From positions 159,293 through 223,292 of the forward strand of contig CAMYJB010000003.1 of assembly GCA_947258565.1 (NCBI GenBank): a stretch of DNA of 64,000 bases, read 5' to 3'. The notes below the pieces were generated by a model. It ran no database searches. It saw only the letters and a list, made by a program, of their open reading frames with translations, and was not told the DNA's origin. Below are positions 25,423 to 34,889 of this stretch, in pieces. Numbering within the stretch: the first letter of the stretch is position 1; the number at the start of each line of letters is the position of its first letter. This stretch comes from an uncultured Woeseiaceae bacterium (GTDB taxonomy: Bacteria; Pseudomonadota; Gammaproteobacteria; Steroidobacterales; Woeseiaceae). A program made the translations under genes and the position numbers.

Positions 25423-27990
25423 GTGTCCAGTCTTGTTGTGAGTCTTTTCTGGCTGCTGCTGTTTGTGGGCGGCGGCATCTTCCTTGCCTACCAGCGGATC
25501 GACCTGCGGACGTCGACGATTGCCGCTGGACTCGCGGTGCTGGCCTACACGGTCTTCGGCGAGGGCTCTTTCCTGTGGAAGCTGCTGCTGTGGGCAGGCT
25601 TCGGCGCCATGATCGTGCCTAACCTGATCGAGTTCCGGCGCGAGAAAATCACCAAACCGCTGCTCGACGTTTATCGCAAGATGTTGCCGTCGATGTCCGA
25701 CACGGAACGCGAAGCGCTCGAAGCAGGCAACGTATGGTGGGAGGGCGAGCTCTTTTCGGGCATGCCGAACTGGGACCGGCTGATGTCGTATCCCGCACCG
25801 AAGCTCTCGGACGAAGAGCAGGCTTTTCTCGACGGACCCTGCGAAGAGCTGTGCCGGATGCTCAATGACTGGGAGATATGCCACGAGTACGCCGACATGC
25901 CGAAGGAAGTCTGGGATTTCATCATCGAGCACAGGTTCTTCGCGATGATCATTCCAAAGCAGTACGGCGGGCTGGAGTTCTCGGCGTACGCGAATGCCTG
26001 CGTGATCATGAAACTGGCGAGCCGCAGTGCGTCGGCCTCGTCGACCATCGGCGTCCCCAATTCACTGGGCCCTGCGGAACTGCTGCTGCATTACGGCACC
26101 GAAGAGCAAAAGAACCGCTACCTGCCGGGCCTTGCTGCTGGCACCGAAATCCCCTGTTTCGCCCTGACGTCGCCACAGGCCGGCTCCGACGCGGCCTCGA
26201 TCATCGACAGCGGCGTCGTTTGCAAAGGCGAGTGGGAAGGCGAAACGATCGTCGGCATCCGTCTCAACTGGGACAAGCGCTACATCACGCTGGCGCCCGT
26301 CGCCACGGTGCTGGGGCTCGCTTTCAAACTGTCCGATCCCGATCACCTGATCGGCGACCAGGATGAATACGGCATCACCGCCGCACTCATTCCTACCGAC
26401 ATCCCGGGAGTGACTGTCGGCCGTCGTCACCATCCGCTGACGATCGGCTTCCAGAACGGCCCGACGTTGGGCAAGGATGTTTTCGTGCCGCTCGACTGCA
26501 TCATCGGCGGCCAGGAAATGGCGGGCAAGGGCTGGAAAATGCTGGTCGAGCTGCTGTCCGTCGGTCGGGCAATCACCTTGCCGTCGACCGCCGCGGGTGG
26601 CGGCCAGGCCGCGAGCTATGCGACCGGCGCCTACGCCATCATTCGCAAGCAGTTCAATACGTCGATCGCCAACTTCGAGGGCGTCGGCGACGCGCTGACC
26701 CGCATTGCCGGGTACAGCTACATCATGAATTCCGCCGTAGCCGTAACATCCGGCGCGATCGACCAGGGTGAAAAGCCGGCGGTACCGTCGGCAATACTGA
26801 AGTACCACTGCACCGAGCTGGGCCGGAAGGTCAGCAACGACGCGATGGATGTGCACGGCGGCAAGGGCATCTGCCTCGGGCCGAGCAACTACCTGGGCCG
26901 CGGCTTCATAGCGGCGCCGATCGCGATCACGGTCGAGGGCGCCAATATCCTGACGCGCAGCCTGATCATCTACGGCCAGGGGGCCATCCGCTGCCATCCG
27001 TTCGTGCTGCGGGAACTGGGCGCTGCGGGCGACGAGGACATCGACCGCGGCCTCATCGAATTTGACGACGCCCTCTTCGGCCACATCGGCTATGCGATCA
27101 GTAACGTCGCACGCTCGTTCTTCCTCGCGTTGACGCACGCCAAGTTCAGCAAGGTGCCGCTCAATACGCCTACCCGGCGCTACTACCAGAACATCAATCG
27201 ATACAGTGCGGCATTTGCGCTGGCCTCCGACTTCGCGATGCTGACGCTGGGCGGCGACCTCAAGAAGCGGGAATTGCTCTCGGCGCGCCTCGGTGACGTG
27301 CTCAGCTCCATTTACCTGGCTTCCTGCGTGCTGAAACATTTCGAAAACCAGGGTCGGCGCGCAACGGACCTGCCACTCGTCGAGTGGTCCGTCCGCACGC
27401 TGATGTACCAGGCACAGGAAGCGCTGCACTCGTTTCTCCGCAACCTGCCGAATCGCTGGGCTGCGGCATTCCTGCGGATCTTCATCTTCCCGCGCGGCCG
27501 CACGTATTCGGCGCCGTCCGACGAACTCGTTCACAAGGTCGTCGACCTGGTCACCGCGCCGGGCGAATCCCGCGAACGGCTCAGCGAGCAGGCTTACACG
27601 ACCGTGGAACCCGGAAACCCGATCGGTTTGCTCGAGGAAGCACTGCAGCTGAGCATCGAACTCGCACCGCTCGAGCGCAGGCTGCGACAAGCGCGCAAGG
27701 AAGGGCTCATTCGCTCGGAATACCTCGGCCAGCAAATCGACGAAGCGGCCGGAGCGGAAGTTATTAACAGCGACGAGGCTGCGAAGCTGTACGACTTCCA
27801 TGAGAAAGTTTTCTCCCTGCTCGCCGTCGATGACTTCGCGCCCGAGGACCTGCGGCGAACGCCCGCGAAAACGGTAGACGAGCCTTCCCCCAAGCCGGCG
27901 AAGAAAGCCGCGAAACGCAAGCAGGCACCGCGACAAAAGGTCTCCAAGAAGAGAAAGGTCAGTCGGAAGAAAGAGGCTGAGGCCGAATAA
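25423..27990 (+). CDS. fadE: Acyl-CoA dehydrogenase, FadE family
   Basis: The 855-residue protein follows the FadE layout: two N-terminal membrane helices (about residues 4-55), then an acyl-CoA dehydrogenase core with IIPKQYGGLEFSAYA, the FALTSPQAGSDA FAD-binding motif, VHGGKGICLGPSNYLGR and VEGANILTRSLIIYGQGA. A FadE-specific C-terminal helical domain follows. It introduces the first double bond in fatty-acid beta-oxidation at the membrane. It differs from E. coli FadE (814 aa) by a lysine/arginine-rich tail of about 40 residues. The start is GTG 25423 behind GGGAG. Confidence 0.94.
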   Translation: MSSLVVSLFWLLLFVGGGIFLAYQRIDLRTSTIAAGLAVLAYTVFGEGSFLWKLLLWAGFGAMIVPNLIEFRREKITKPLLDVYRKMLPSMSDTEREALEAGNVWWEGELFSGMPNWDRLMSYPAPKLSDEEQAFLDGPCEELCRMLNDWEICHEYADMPKEVWDFIIEHRFFAMIIPKQYGGLEFSAYANACVIMKLASRSASASSTIGVPNSLGPAELLLHYGTEEQKNRYLPGLAAGTEIPCFALTSPQAGSDAASIIDSGVVCKGEWEGETIVGIRLNWDKRYITLAPVATVLGLAFKLSDPDHLIGDQDEYGITAALIPTDIPGVTVGRRHHPLTIGFQNGPTLGKDVFVPLDCIIGGQEMAGKGWKMLVELLSVGRAITLPSTAAGGGQAASYATGAYAIIRKQFNTSIANFEGVGDALTRIAGYSYIMNSAVAVTSGAIDQGEKPAVPSAILKYHCTELGRKVSNDAMDVHGGKGICLGPSNYLGRGFIAAPIAITVEGANILTRSLIIYGQGAIRCHPFVLRELGAAGDEDIDRGLIEFDDALFGHIGYAISNVARSFFLALTHAKFSKVPLNTPTRRYYQNINRYSAAFALASDFAMLTLGGDLKKRELLSARLGDVLSSIYLASCVLKHFENQGRRATDLPLVEWSVRTLMYQAQEALHSFLRNLPNRWAAAFLRIFIFPRGRTYSAPSDELVHKVVDLVTAPGESRERLSEQAYTTVEPGNPIGLLEEALQLSIELAPLERRLRQARKEGLIRSEYLGQQIDEAAGAEVINSDEAAKLYDFHEKVFSLLAVDDFAPEDLRRTPAKTVDEPSPKPAKKAAKRKQAPRQKVSKKRKVSRKKEAEAE

Positions 27991-27996
27991 GGGCCA

Positions 27997-29349
27997 ATGA
28001 CAATTCGCTCCGGACCTATCTATGAAAACCGCGTTTTTGTAGAGCCGGAATTGCTTGGCGATTACGAGGCCTGGGCCGATGAACAGGCCGATCGCGCCCG
28101 GCAAACCGGCGCCATCGTCGATGTCATCCTGTTTACGATTGCACAGGACGCCGAAGGGCGACCCGGCAGGGCCTGCCAGTTCACTCTCGAAGACGATGAG
28201 GCCCTCGAGCTTTTCGTAGACGGGCTTGCAACCGAACTCGAGGCCGAGGCGCTCGAACGATTCGGCGACGGGATTTCCTGGCAGGAACGCATCCTGCGAG
28301 AAGACGCGTTTCGCCAACTCCCCGCCGGGGAGATGCCGGAGTGCCTGAACTGCGGCACGCATCTCAGGGGACAGTATTGCGGCAATTGCGGCCAGCGGGC
28401 GCGCAGCCGGTTGATCAGTCTCTGGGAATTGATACGCGATGCGTTCGGCGATCTGTTCGAACTCGATTCGCGCCTTTGGCGGACACTGGTGCCGCTCATG
28501 ATCAGGCCGGGACAGCTTACACACGACTACCTGCAGGGCAGGCGGGCACGTTTTATGCCTCCTTTTCGCATGTACCTGGTACTGAGCCTGCTATTCTTCC
28601 TCGTCGCCTTCTTCGATCCACGCGAGACCTTCGGCATCTTTTACGAGCCGCAGACGCTTGAAGACGCGAGCGACGCCGATCGTCTCGAGCCAGCCGAGGT
28701 TGCCGATGAAGTGCGCAGGGATCTCGCGGAAGAGGGAATAATCATCGGCGCCCCGGGGGGGCTGGAGGAATCCGGGGAGGAAAATGGTGAAGGGCTCAAC
28801 ATCCGTATCAACGGCGAAGATGGCGCGACGGCGGATTGCCAGGTCGACGAATTCCAGATTGATGGCCCGGAGTGGCTGAAACGACGGCTGACGCCCGAGC
28901 GGCTGGTGCACATCTGCGAGCAGATAAAAAAAGACAACGGCCGCCAGTTCGTGCAGAACCTCTACGACAACGTGCCGATCGCGCTGATCGTTCTGCTACC
29001 GATCATGGCGTTCGTACTCAAAGCACTGTACCCCTTGTCACGCCGGTATTACGTCGAGCACCTGCTGTTCTTCGTCCACTTCCACGCTTTCATGTTCCTG
29101 ATACTGACGCTGCAGATTCTCATCGGCCGGCTGAATTCCGCGTTACCGACGCCCGAGGCGATCGGCGTACTCCTGATTGTTGCCGCTTCGTTTTACGTCC
29201 CCGTGTACCTTTTTGTCTCGATGCGGCGCGTTTATGGCCAGGGACGCCTGCTTACAACGACCAAGTATGTCGTCCTGACCATTTCTTACCTGGCGGGATT
29301 CACGATGACCATGCTCGGCGCAGTGACCATGGCGGCCTTCTCGGTGTGA
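27997..29349 (+). CDS. DUF3667 membrane protein with an N-terminal DUF4286-like domain
   Basis: The 450-residue protein opens with about 105 residues resembling DUF4286 (IYENRVFVEPELLGDYEAW). A zinc ribbon follows (CLNCG...YCGNCGQ, about residues 114-131) and leads into the DUF3667 signature (LWRTLVPLMIRPGQLTHDYL, GRRARFMPPFRMYL). About five hydrophobic helices come next, and an acidic loop separates helix one from the rest. It begins six bases after fadE, so the two are probably co-transcribed. Function is unknown; the DUF4286 call is tentative. Confidence 0.78.
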   Translation: MTIRSGPIYENRVFVEPELLGDYEAWADEQADRARQTGAIVDVILFTIAQDAEGRPGRACQFTLEDDEALELFVDGLATELEAEALERFGDGISWQERILREDAFRQLPAGEMPECLNCGTHLRGQYCGNCGQRARSRLISLWELIRDAFGDLFELDSRLWRTLVPLMIRPGQLTHDYLQGRRARFMPPFRMYLVLSLLFFLVAFFDPRETFGIFYEPQTLEDASDADRLEPAEVADEVRRDLAEEGIIIGAPGGLEESGEENGEGLNIRINGEDGATADCQVDEFQIDGPEWLKRRLTPERLVHICEQIKKDNGRQFVQNLYDNVPIALIVLLPIMAFVLKALYPLSRRYYVEHLLFFVHFHAFMFLILTLQILIGRLNSALPTPEAIGVLLIVAASFYVPVYLFVSMRRVYGQGRLLTTTKYVVLTISYLAGFTMTMLGAVTMAAFSV

Positions 29350-29520
29350 GTTTTCGGGTGGACGGGCCCGCGGAAAGACCTATTATTATGGCAACAGAAC
29401 ACGCACCGGGAACGTCGTGGCGCCCTCGCCCAGCCGACTGGTTGCCATTCGGGATGAATAATTAGTTGAGCAGCAGGGCCGGGACCACTAAAATTCCCGG
29501 GCTAAGCCAAAGTCCAGCCT

Positions 29521-31002
29521 ATGAACCTCTCCTCCAGCAAATCCATCGGAATATCAGGCCTCGCCGCCTACGTGCCTCCCTATCGCGTCTGGCTCGAGGA
29601 CTGGTGCGAGTGGACCGGCGGTCATTGGCCCAAGGTGCAGGAAGTCGTCGGGCGCAGTTTCCGCATGCGCGGACCCAACCACAGCGTCTATACCATGGCG
29701 GCAACGGCCGTCATGCGCCTTATCGATCAGTACGACGTCGACCCGGCGCGAATCAAGTTCCTGGGCCTCGGCACCGAATCGAGTACCGACAACTCTGCCG
29801 GCGCAATCATCATAAAGGGCATGGTGGACACGGCTCTCGAGGCGCGCGGCATGCCGCCGATTTCGCGCAGCTGCGAGGTACCCGAATTCAAGCACGCCTG
29901 CCTGGGCGGCGTTTACGGCATGAAAGGGGCGATCCGGCACCTGGCCCTCGATGGCGCGGGCGGCCAGGCGATCGTGGTCTGCGCCGACATCGCGGAATAT
30001 GCGCGCGGCTCGAGCGGCGAGCCCACCCAGGGCGCGGGCGCCGTGGCGATGCTGCTGGAAGAGGATCCGAAGCTCGCGGTCGTGGACCTCGTCGGTTCCG
30101 GTTCCGCTTCCGACTATCGCATCATGGATTTCCGCAAGCCGATGGTACGATTCTGCGGCCAGGACCGTTCCGAGTCACACCACATCCAGGATTTCCCGGT
30201 CTTCAACGGCAAGTATTCGACGACCTGCTACGTTGACGAGACGCTGCACGCTCTCGCAGACATGTACGAGAAGCGCCAGCTTGATCCGGGTGAGTACCTG
30301 CGCTCGCTCAAGACCGTGTTCATGCACAGGCCATACCGGCGCATGCCCGAGACGGGTTGGGCAATTTCCTACCTGTTCGCCCTGGGCCATGGCGGGACGT
30401 CCAGCCACACCGAGCTCGCGTCCTATTGCTCCGACGCCGGCGTAGAGCTGCAGGCGGTACTCGACGAAATGCAGGGCAGCCCGCGTGTTGCCGAACTCGC
30501 GGAACCGGAGCGCCTGCAGTACGAGGCCTATCCTCTGACGATGGCCGTCCTGCGCGCATTCCGCGCGTCGCACAATTACCGCCGGGAGATCCTCGACAAG
30601 CTCGCGCTCGGCAGTGAGACGATGCGCGATCTCGGTAACCTCTACACGGCGGCGTTGCCCGCATGGATGGCAGCCGGGTTCGAGCAGGCGCTCGATGAAG
30701 ATCGTCTCAGCGCAGGCGAAGAGGTACTGACGCTCGGCTATGGCAGTGGCGACGCGGCGGAGGTCATACCGTTTTTCATGGCCGATGGATGGCGCGAAGC
30801 GACCACGGCGATTCGCTTCGGTGACGCCATGGAACATGCCGTCGATATCACGTTCGAGCAGTACGAGGCGCTGCACGCCGGTCGCCGCGTTACCGGTCTC
30901 GACTGCCTGCCGCTAAACGAGTTCGTCATCGACCGCGTCGGCCATTCCGACGATCGGCACTTCAGCGACCTGGGCATCGAGTATTACAAGTACGTGGGGT
31001 AA
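29521..31002 (+). CDS. Hydroxymethylglutaryl-CoA synthase
   Basis: The 493-residue thiolase-fold protein retains the catalytic triad of HMG-CoA synthases: glutamate in LGTESSTDNSAGAI, the nucleophilic cysteine in EFKHACLGGVYG, and histidine in VFMHRPYRRMPETGWA. It condenses acetyl-CoA with acetoacetyl-CoA, the first committed step of the mevalonate pathway. It converges on the idi/HMGR-MVK/PMK/MVD operon, which supplies the remaining steps. It is longer than the bacterial enzymes of about 390 residues, with an extended C-terminus. Confidence 0.87.
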   Translation: MNLSSSKSIGISGLAAYVPPYRVWLEDWCEWTGGHWPKVQEVVGRSFRMRGPNHSVYTMAATAVMRLIDQYDVDPARIKFLGLGTESSTDNSAGAIIIKGMVDTALEARGMPPISRSCEVPEFKHACLGGVYGMKGAIRHLALDGAGGQAIVVCADIAEYARGSSGEPTQGAGAVAMLLEEDPKLAVVDLVGSGSASDYRIMDFRKPMVRFCGQDRSESHHIQDFPVFNGKYSTTCYVDETLHALADMYEKRQLDPGEYLRSLKTVFMHRPYRRMPETGWAISYLFALGHGGTSSHTELASYCSDAGVELQAVLDEMQGSPRVAELAEPERLQYEAYPLTMAVLRAFRASHNYRREILDKLALGSETMRDLGNLYTAALPAWMAAGFEQALDEDRLSAGEEVLTLGYGSGDAAEVIPFFMADGWREATTAIRFGDAMEHAVDITFEQYEALHAGRRVTGLDCLPLNEFVIDRVGHSDDRHFSDLGIEYYKYVG

Positions 31003-31010
31003 TCGAATTC

Positions 31011-31082
31011 GGCCTGGGGTATTCGCTTTCGGGCTGCGAGCCTGCAGCTCGCTTTAGGCCTCGAAATCGAATACCCCAGGCC
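31011..31082. terminator. Long nested hairpin between convergent HMG-CoA synthase and idi genes
   Basis: Perfect 15-bp arms GGCCTGGGGTATTCG / CGAATACCCCAGGCC enclose 42 bases that contain an inner hairpin GCGAGC-CTGCA-GCTCGC. It fills the 85-base gap between two converging stop codons. It has no T run, so it may act as a bidirectional Rho-independent-like barrier or an mRNA 3'-end stabiliser. Confidence 0.7.
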
Positions 31083-31087
31083 GTCAT

Positions 31088-31675
31088 TCATTGTGGCGGT
31101 TTTTCGAGACACGTGTAAGCATCGAGCAGGTCGGCGTACTCACCGGTAAGAGCATCCCATTCCAGTTTCAGCCAGGGCGTGAAGCGCTCAGGGTGTTCCG
31201 ATAGCTGCGCATCAAGTGTGTCGGCGCTGGCGAAACGGATTGCCGCGATTTCTTCCGCGTTGGCGCGCACATTGTCGTCGATACGCCCCAGGAACACGTG
31301 GCACAGCTCGTGCTCGGAACCAAGTTCCCCGTATGGCACCTGGTACTGAAACTTGTAAACGAAGCTGAGATCCGCCGTGAGGTTCAGTTCCTCGCTGAGG
31401 CGGCGGCCGGTTGCCGTAGCCATGGACTCGCCCCGCCGCGGGTGGCTGCAGCAACTGTTCGACCAGTAACCGGGCCAAAGACGCTTGGACCGGGCACGCT
31501 GCTGCAGCAGTAATTCTCCTGCTGAATTGAAAAGGAAGGCCGAAAAGGCACGATGCAGCACGCCGGCGCCGTCGTGGCACGCGGCTTTGGACAGATGACC
31601 CTGCTCCCGGTCGTCGGCATCGACGAGTATCAGCTGTTCCGCTTCTGACGAGACTACCCGGTTCAGGTTTTCCAT
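31088..31675 (-). CDS. idi: Isopentenyl-diphosphate delta-isomerase, type I
   Basis: The 195-residue Nudix-fold protein contains HLSKAACHDGAGVLHRAFSA, the catalytic cysteine and metal-site region SNSCCSHPRRGE, and the glutamate-rich RRLSEELNL helix. A second acidic site lies in FLGRIDDNVRANAEEI. It interconverts IPP and DMAPP. Type I enzymes need only Mg/Mn, in contrast to the flavin-dependent type II usual in many mevalonate-pathway bacteria. Its first 13 bases overlap the 3' end of the upstream fused HMGR-MVK gene. Confidence 0.93.
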   Translation of the reverse strand: MENLNRVVSSEAEQLILVDADDREQGHLSKAACHDGAGVLHRAFSAFLFNSAGELLLQQRARSKRLWPGYWSNSCCSHPRRGESMATATGRRLSEELNLTADLSFVYKFQYQVPYGELGSEHELCHVFLGRIDDNVRANAEEIAAIRFASADTLDAQLSEHPERFTPWLKLEWDALTGEYADLLDAYTCLEKPPQ

Positions 31676-33894
31676 ACAGCTTCCTTGTCGTCACTCAGAT
31701 CGATCGTCGCATAGCCTGCCGAATGCAGCGCCGAGACGACTTCCGCCACCGCGCCCGGGCACACGGCGACGATCGACCCGCCACCGCCGGCGCCGGTGAG
31801 CTTGGCGCCCGTCGCACCTGCCGCGCGCGCGATAGCGACCATCCGTTCGAGTTCCGGGGTCGATACCCCCAGCCCATTCAGCAATCCCTGGCACACATTC
31901 ATGAGTTGCCCGAGTTCCGTGTAGTCGCCCGCGACGAGCGCTTCCGCGCCGGCACGGCTCAGCGCGTCGACCTGGTCGAAAATCGCTGCATAGGACGTCG
32001 GCTGTTGCTCGTAACGCGCGCGAACGCCTGCAACCTGCTCGTGTGTCGCCCCTTTCTGGTGGCTGCACGCGATCACAATCGGCGGAGCCTGTGCCAGCTC
32101 GAGTTCCTCACTGCGGAACGATTCGCCGTTACAGAAGAGCATCGGCCGCGCATAGGTCGCCAGCGTATTGTCGACACCCGAGGGATTGCCGTGCGCGAGT
32201 TTCTCACAATCGAACGCGATCTCGTTTACGCGCGCGTCGTCCAGTGACAGGCCGAGTAAGCTTGCGAACCCGCGCACGATGGCGACAGCAAATGCCGCGG
32301 ATGATCCGAGTCCCATTGCGCGTGGTAACGCCGATCGGACACGAATCACGAATCCCTCGCGCTCGATACCGAGACTCCCGAGAATCCGCTGCACGGCCGC
32401 ATCGGCTCCGCCCGCGTTAGGCAGGATCTCGCGCGTCAACCCCCAGTCAGGCACCTCGAGGAGGATGCCCGCTGCAGCTTCTTGCACTGTTGCGGTAACG
32501 GCATCCCGGATAGGCAACGCCAGTGCGTGTCTGCCGTAGACCACCGCGTGCTCGCCGAGCAGGATCACCTTACCGGCTGCCTTGCCCATCGGTTCAACGT
32601 CTTGTTGCGCCTCTGCATCGACCTGCGCCGCGATGTGACGCGCGTGCGACTCGCTGACCTCGCCGCTCGCGACGAGCCGCTTCACGACATCGTCGAAACG
32701 CTCACCGGTTATGCCGGCCGCGGCGACGACGCTGCGGGCGTGCAGGCGCATATGACCCCTCTGTATGCCGCTCGTCGCCAGCGCACGCAGCGCCGCGAAA
32801 TTCTGCGCGAGCCCGACTGCCGCCATCAGTTGTGCCAGTTCGGCCGCCGTGTCGACGCCGGCGATTCGCAAGCCGAGGGCGGCCGCCGGATTCGCCGCCA
32901 CCGTGCCGCCGACGATGCCCAGCTTCAGGGGAATGCGGATCTCTCCTGCGAGTTCGCCGTCGTTCCCGACGCTCCAGCGCGAGAGCGGCCGATAGCTGCC
33001 ATCGATCGCCGCATAGGCATGCGCACCGGCTTCTATCGCGCGCCAGTCGTTGCCGGTCGCGATTGCCACCGCATCGATGCCGTTCATGATGCCCTTGTTG
33101 TGCGTGGCGGCGCGATAGGCATCCACGGCAGCAATGTCGCTCGTCATCACGATGGCATCCCGCACGGTTTCGCCGTCGAGGTCGTCGACGGCCAGCCGCT
33201 CGGTCGCATAGCTGACGCTGGCGGTTACGATGGAACGATCGGCGAGGTTCGACAAGATACGCATTGCAACCTTGCCGCCACAGATCTCGGCAACGCGCGG
33301 TGCGACAGCCTCGCAGATCGTGTTGACCAGGTTGGCGCCCATGGCATCCCGCGTATCGACGAGCAGGTGCACCACCAACGCTGTATCGCCATCGGGCAGC
33401 GACAGCCGTCGTGTCTCTATGTCGCGAACGCCGCCGCCTCTTTCAACGAGCCTCGGGTGCACGGCGTTTGCGGCCTGGAGCAGCTCGTGCGCCGCAGCCT
33501 TGATGCGCTCTTCAGCGGAAGCGGCATCGGCCACGTTGGCCAGGTAAATCTGTCCCGCGAGCAGCGACTCGTCGCAGTGCGCCTGGAAACCGCCGCTGCG
33601 GCGGGCGAGTGCTGCGGCAAAACTCAGGCCTGCGACGATCGACGGCTCTTCTACAACCATCGGTGCCAGTCGATCGACGCCGTTGATCACGAAGTTCGGG
33701 GCAACCGCAAACGGCAATCCGAAAACGCCGACGACATTCTCGATGACCTTGTCCGCCTGCGCGGGCAATAAAACGTGGCGGCCGTCTCGCAGTGCTGCGG
33801 CGTCGTCAGCCGACAACAGGCCGCGCTCTTCGAGCCGGTCGATGCGCCGTCCTATGTCCAGGCGGTAGAACCCGGATATCTGGGAATCTTTCAC
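31663..33894 (-). CDS. Fused HMG-CoA reductase (class II) and mevalonate kinase
   Basis: This 743-residue protein combines two enzymes. Residues 1 to about 430 are a class II HMG-CoA reductase: ENVVGVFGLPFAVAPNF, DAMGANLVNTICE, the lysine/aspartate region THNKGIMNGIDAVAIATGND, GTVAANPAAALGL and the catalytic histidine of GHMRLHARSV. Residues about 436-743 are a GHMP mevalonate kinase: GKVILLGEHAVVYG, PRAMGLGSSAAFA, GNPSGVDNTLAT and KLTGAGGGGSIVAV. It would convert HMG-CoA to mevalonate and then to 5-phosphomevalonate. The ATG between the domains has no ribosome-binding site. It overlaps the PMK gene by four bases and idi by thirteen. Confidence 0.93.
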   Translation of the reverse strand: MKDSQISGFYRLDIGRRIDRLEERGLLSADDAAALRDGRHVLLPAQADKVIENVVGVFGLPFAVAPNFVINGVDRLAPMVVEEPSIVAGLSFAAALARRSGGFQAHCDESLLAGQIYLANVADAASAEERIKAAAHELLQAANAVHPRLVERGGGVRDIETRRLSLPDGDTALVVHLLVDTRDAMGANLVNTICEAVAPRVAEICGGKVAMRILSNLADRSIVTASVSYATERLAVDDLDGETVRDAIVMTSDIAAVDAYRAATHNKGIMNGIDAVAIATGNDWRAIEAGAHAYAAIDGSYRPLSRWSVGNDGELAGEIRIPLKLGIVGGTVAANPAAALGLRIAGVDTAAELAQLMAAVGLAQNFAALRALATSGIQRGHMRLHARSVVAAAGITGERFDDVVKRLVASGEVSESHARHIAAQVDAEAQQDVEPMGKAAGKVILLGEHAVVYGRHALALPIRDAVTATVQEAAAGILLEVPDWGLTREILPNAGGADAAVQRILGSLGIEREGFVIRVRSALPRAMGLGSSAAFAVAIVRGFASLLGLSLDDARVNEIAFDCEKLAHGNPSGVDNTLATYARPMLFCNGESFRSEELELAQAPPIVIACSHQKGATHEQVAGVRARYEQQPTSYAAIFDQVDALSRAGAEALVAGDYTELGQLMNVCQGLLNGLGVSTPELERMVAIARAAGATGAKLTGAGGGGSIVAVCPGAVAEVVSALHSAGYATIDLSDDKEAVWKT

Positions 33895-34889
33895 GGTTCG
33901 TCTTCGTCGTGCAGCATGGCGCCATGCGGATCGAAGCCCAGCTCGAGCCGGGTAAATCCTGAGCGCGCTGCGGTTTTTTCGAATGATGCCAGCGATAGGC
34001 TGCTCGTCGCCAGCGCGACGCCGATGTCGCCTCCACCGGCGCCGCAGGGTTTATAGACGAGCCCGTCGCCGGCCGCCTGTTCTGCGAGTACCGCATGGCC
34101 TGCAGCGAAGATACCGAGCCCGTGGGCTTCGTCGAAGCGCTGCAGTGCCCGCGTGTAGCGGCCGAGTTCTGCAATGACAGCAGGCGCTTCACCACCGTTT
34201 GCGAAAACGTCAACAACCGCTCGCGAGCGCTCGCTCAGCTCGTCTCTGGACGGACTGGCCGGCTGCCCGGCGAATCGCGCAAGCCTGCTCTGCGTCCCGG
34301 CAGCGACACCGCTCCACAGGACGCTGCAATACAGTCCCTGCGGCCATTGCAGCAGTGTCGCACGGCGATCCTCCATGCGGTATTCGACGATCCCGCCGGT
34401 GAGACTGCAGGCGATATCGACGCCGCTCCCGGATCCATCCTGAAACTGCCGGTGAGCGGCATGCGCGACCCGGGCCGCGCGCGCGCCGCCGAGCGAATGC
34501 AGCGCGGTTGCGATTGCGGCCGCCAGCGCAGCACTCGAGCCCAGGCCGATCTTTCGTCCGCTGCCGGCGTCCCGGAATAATTCGGTATCGAGGGTAAACG
34601 CCAGTGGGCTTTCACCGGACGCAGGGCGGGACGCATTCCAGACCGCTTCGAACAGCCCGAAGTCCCGGCCCCCGTCCAGCCAGCGCAGCCCGCCGCCTGA
34701 GCCGGCCACAAATTGGCCGGTCATTCCGGAGAAGCCGGGCGCCGTGACAACGTGGTGATCGCCGCCGTGTCTTTCGATCGTTACGACGGCGCGGCGATCG
34801 ACGGCCACGCAGATCGCCGGGGCACCATCCAGCACCGCGTATTCTCCCGACAAGACGAACTTGCCCGGTGCGCTCGCCGAAATTCGCAT
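33891..34889 (-). CDS. Phosphomevalonate kinase (GHMP family)
   Basis: From ATG 34889 the protein has 332 residues with the GHMP motifs SAPGKFVLSGEYAVLDGAPA (motif 1), RKIGLGSSAALAAAIA (ATP loop), GSGSGVDIACSLTGG and a C-terminal PCGAGGGDIGVAL. The gene order (mvaD, this gene, HMGR-MVK) and the lack of mevalonate-kinase features identify it as phosphomevalonate kinase, which forms 5-diphosphomevalonate. Its start overlaps the mvaD stop by one base (TGATG). Longer in-frame extension to 35381 lies inside mvaD and is rejected. Confidence 0.87.
   Translation of the reverse strand: MRISASAPGKFVLSGEYAVLDGAPAICVAVDRRAVVTIERHGGDHHVVTAPGFSGMTGQFVAGSGGGLRWLDGGRDFGLFEAVWNASRPASGESPLAFTLDTELFRDAGSGRKIGLGSSAALAAAIATALHSLGGARAARVAHAAHRQFQDGSGSGVDIACSLTGGIVEYRMEDRRATLLQWPQGLYCSVLWSGVAAGTQSRLARFAGQPASPSRDELSERSRAVVDVFANGGEAPAVIAELGRYTRALQRFDEAHGLGIFAAGHAVLAEQAAGDGLVYKPCGAGGGDIGVALATSSLSLASFEKTAARSGFTRLELGFDPHGAMLHDEDEP

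Noticed and set aside
29388..29465. 25-codon frame MATEHAPGTSW... before the HMG-CoA synthase gene
   Set aside because: No ribosome-binding site, no hydrophobic segment and no terminator. It is too short to support from sequence alone.
31663..32589. Separate mevalonate kinase gene starting at ATG 32589
   Set aside because: The frame is continuous with the reductase domain, no ribosome-binding site precedes this ATG, and the downstream idi overlap fits one fused gene.
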